Shown here one piece after another: positions 62,251 through 64,000 of a DNA stretch of 64,000 nucleotides; the first letter of the stretch is position 1; each line of letters opens with the position of its first letter. The position numbers and the translations under genes are program-made. The stretch is taken from contig CAXBNI010000001.1 of the NCBI GenBank assembly GCA_963977105.1, positions 992,001 through 1,056,000 of the forward strand. The letters run 5' to 3'. Source of the DNA: UBA2705 sp963977105 (lineage in GTDB: Bacteria > Pseudomonadota > Alphaproteobacteria > Micavibrionales > Micavibrionaceae). A model generated the notes under the pieces. The model saw only the letters and a list, made by a program, of their open reading frames with translations. It was not told the origin of the DNA and did not search any database.

Positions 62251-62996
62251 GCGAGCAGCCGCAAGATAACGTTATGACACATTTATTGGAACTGCGTCGA
62301 CGCCTGATGATTGTGGTTATTGGCTTTGTCCTCGCCAGCGCCGTTAGCTATTTTTATGTCGAGAATATATATAGCTTTCTGACCATCCCGTTAAAAGAAG
62401 CCATGGATAATAACGGCAGCGGCCGCCTTATTTATACAGGATTAAGTGAAGCCTTTTTCACTTATTTAAAAGTCGCCTTATTTGCAGGCGCCGCGCTGAC
62501 CTTTCCACTTTTTGCTTACCACATATGGGCATTTTTAGCGCCAGGTCTATACCCCAAAGAAAAGCGTGCTTTTCTGCCTTATTTATTTGCCGCACCGCTG
62601 CTTTTTATTGCTGGCGGCGCGATGGTTTATTACGTGATTATGCCCCTTGCATGGCCGTTCTTTTTAAGCTTTCAGTCCTTTGATAATCCTGCGGGGCTAT
62701 CTATAGAATTGGAAGCAAGAATTAGCGAGTATCTGGGGCTTGTTATGGTGTTAATTTTTGCTTTTGGTCTAGCTTTTCAAATCCCTGTTATCTTAACCAT
62801 GCTAGGGCAAATGGGCGTGGTGACGGCAGAAACATTAGCACGCAAACGCCGCTACATCATCGTGTTCTCATTCATTATCGGCGCATTCCTTACCCCGCCT
62901 GACATTATTTCACAAATTGGTTTAGCGCTTCCCGTTTGGGTGCTCTATGAATGCTCGATCATTATTATTCGTTTTTTGCAAAAAAAGGACAAGTAA
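62247..62996 (+). CDS. tatC: Twin-arginine translocase subunit TatC
   Basis: Substrate-receptor of the Tat system with 249 residues and six membrane helices. HLLELRRRLMIVVIGF, FAYHIWAFLAPGLYPKEKR and FGLAFQIPVILTMLGQMG are the family marks. Complete Tat set in one operon. Confidence 0.96.
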   Translation: MSEQPQDNVMTHLLELRRRLMIVVIGFVLASAVSYFYVENIYSFLTIPLKEAMDNNGSGRLIYTGLSEAFFTYLKVALFAGAALTFPLFAYHIWAFLAPGLYPKEKRAFLPYLFAAPLLFIAGGAMVYYVIMPLAWPFFLSFQSFDNPAGLSIELEARISEYLGLVMVLIFAFGLAFQIPVILTMLGQMGVVTAETLARKRRYIIVFSFIIGAFLTPPDIISQIGLALPVWVLYECSIIIIRFLQKKDK

Positions 62997-62997
62997 C

Positions 62998-63384
62998 ATG
63001 GTGATTTGGGGGCTGTATCTATCTGTCTTTTGGGCGATATCAATATATTCAGTTTTTCAAGATTTAAGCCGCCCTGAACGCCGGATGTCATCCGTTGAAA
63101 ACGTGATCACGAGCGTCACTATCACCAGCTGTATTCTGGGGCTATTTTACCCCTTTATCGGGCAGGCTCTTGCGCCATTTCTTATCATATTACTGCCGCT
63201 TAGTGCGTATTTTGAAATCAGTAATGCGCTCGGTGATTTAAAAAGCAGCCGGATCAAAGACCAAATCGGTGATGAAATCCCCGAGGACATGCTCCATAAA
63301 ATCGTCTTCTATACGCTTAGCGCGATTTTACTTCCGGGCTATATTGCAGGGCTGATGGTGTTGATAAAATATGGTAACATATAA
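62998..63384 (+). CDS. Hypothetical small membrane protein
   Basis: A 128-residue protein with about four hydrophobic segments (near residues 3-18, 34-49, 55-72 and 106-124) and a charged loop before the last. The ATG at 62998 follows AAAAAAGGAC; it adjoins tatC and precedes zapE. Not recognised. Confidence 0.65.
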   Translation: MVIWGLYLSVFWAISIYSVFQDLSRPERRMSSVENVITSVTITSCILGLFYPFIGQALAPFLIILLPLSAYFEISNALGDLKSSRIKDQIGDEIPEDMLHKIVFYTLSAILLPGYIAGLMVLIKYGNI

Positions 63385-63386
63385 AA

Positions 63387-64000
63387 ATGAGCAGCGATTC
63401 CCCTTTACAGCGCTATAGACACGCCCTTGCCTCTGGTGAGATTAATGACGATGGCGCACAGGAAGATGTGATGACAGCGCTTGATGGGCTGTATCATGAA
63501 CTTACCGCGCCTAAAAAATCATTCTTACAGCGCTTTACCCGCAGAGAGCTCATAAAAGGTCTATATATTCATGGTGGCGTTGGGCGCGGCAAGACATTTC
63601 TAATGGATATGTTTTTTGATGCCCTGCCCGCGAACTTTCAAAAAAAACGTCGCCACTTTCATGAATTTATGCGTGATGCACATGATTTCCTCCATCGTAA
63701 GCGCAAAGACAGCTCCACCAAAAACGCCGATGCGCTTATCCCGGCTTTGGCTGAATGGATAAGCGCAGATTGCCGTATCTTATGTTTTGATGAATTTCAC
63801 GTTGTCGATATTGCCGATGCCATGATATTAGGCCGTTTATTAGAGGCGTTATTTGCGCGTGGGGTCGTGATTATCTGTACTTCAAACTGGCCGCCACAGG
63901 ATTTATATAAAGACGGCCTACAGCGCGTACGGTTCTTACCCGCTATTGCGCTGATACAGGCTCATATGGACGACATTCACCTTGATAGCGATAATGATTA
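63387..64000 (+). CDS. zapE: Cell division protein ZapE (partial, C-terminus beyond window)
   Basis: AFG1-like ATPase that acts at the division site. The first 204 codons are visible: SPLQRYRHALASG, the Walker A loop YIHGGVGRGKTFLMD, HFHEFMRDAHDFLH, the Walker B ILCFDEFHVVDIADAM and SNWPPQDLYKDGLQR. It is cut by the window end. Two bases after the stop of the small membrane protein. Confidence 0.94.
   Translation, partial: MSSDSPLQRYRHALASGEINDDGAQEDVMTALDGLYHELTAPKKSFLQRFTRRELIKGLYIHGGVGRGKTFLMDMFFDALPANFQKKRRHFHEFMRDAHDFLHRKRKDSSTKNADALIPALAEWISADCRILCFDEFHVVDIADAMILGRLLEALFARGVVIICTSNWPPQDLYKDGLQRVRFLPAIALIQAHMDDIHLDSDND

Noticed and set aside
1..64000. Insertion sequences, CRISPR arrays, prophage genes, tRNA or rRNA genes
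   Set aside because: No transposase, repeat-spacer pattern, phage gene or cloverleaf-type sequence was recognised; xerC is in its chromosomal DUF484 context and is not taken as a mobile-element integrase.

Overview
The window is a chromosomal stretch of a free-living-type alphaproteobacterium of moderate GC content. This is inferred from gene order and families, not from a marker RNA gene, because no rRNA or tRNA is present. The signs are an atpHAGDC operon with no F0 genes beside it, a DUF484-xerC pair, hrcA-grpE divergent from rph-rdgB-hemW, a DEIQ-box SUV3/MgpS-like helicase, and nagZ-scpA-scpB-tatABC-zapE. Many orphan genes for small proteins (about 80-200 residues), several in paralogous sets, recall little-studied lineages such as the Micavibrionales; that placement is a guess.

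Region 1-10.1 kb (minus strand) is the division and cell-wall cluster rsmH-ftsL-ftsI-murE-murF-mraY-(secreted orphan)-murD-ftsW. ftsW is cut by the window edge, and there is no mraZ in front of rsmH. Region 10.4-13.0 kb (plus) holds a membrane fatty-acid hydroxylase fused to a creatininase-like domain, coupled to an alpha/beta hydrolase. Aconitase follows at 13.2-15.8 kb. Region 15.9-18.9 kb holds four accessory genes: a nucleotidyltransferase-like protein without the usual HxGH site, a HAD-like protein without its aspartate nucleophile, an orphan, and a BPL_N-type glutamine-amidotransferase-like protein. Region 18.9-24.2 kb (minus) is the F1 ATP synthase operon with a 78-residue orphan wedged between atpD and atpC.

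Region 24.3-33.5 kb contains an anchored beta-propeller protein with a small YVGPG membrane partner, priA, transaldolase, a set of four tandem paralogous small proteins (29.8-31.7 kb), DUF484 and xerC. Region 33.5-37.0 kb (minus) is a zinc-uptake cluster: a His-rich exported protein, an outer-membrane barrel, znuA and znuB, without the ATPase znuC. Region 37.1-38.9 kb (minus) is a run of small cytosolic proteins of unknown role, including a CHMI-family tautomerase. After lepA (39.1-40.9 kb) come an orphan outer-membrane-like protein, a cupin, a second tandem paralogous pair and a DUF455 ferritin-like protein. rocD is followed by a roughly 300-base gene-free stretch rich in stem-loops, which is the best candidate for an undescribed structured RNA; mdh lies beyond it.

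Region 48-64 kb holds a DUF1190-like membrane protein, the hrcA-orphan-grpE operon divergent from rph-rdgB-hemW, a large secreted orphan divergent from the helicase, and then a plus-strand series: membrane orphan, nagZ, scpA, scpB, tatA, tatB, tatC, membrane orphan, zapE (cut by the window edge). No insertion sequences, CRISPR arrays, prophage genes or origin were seen.
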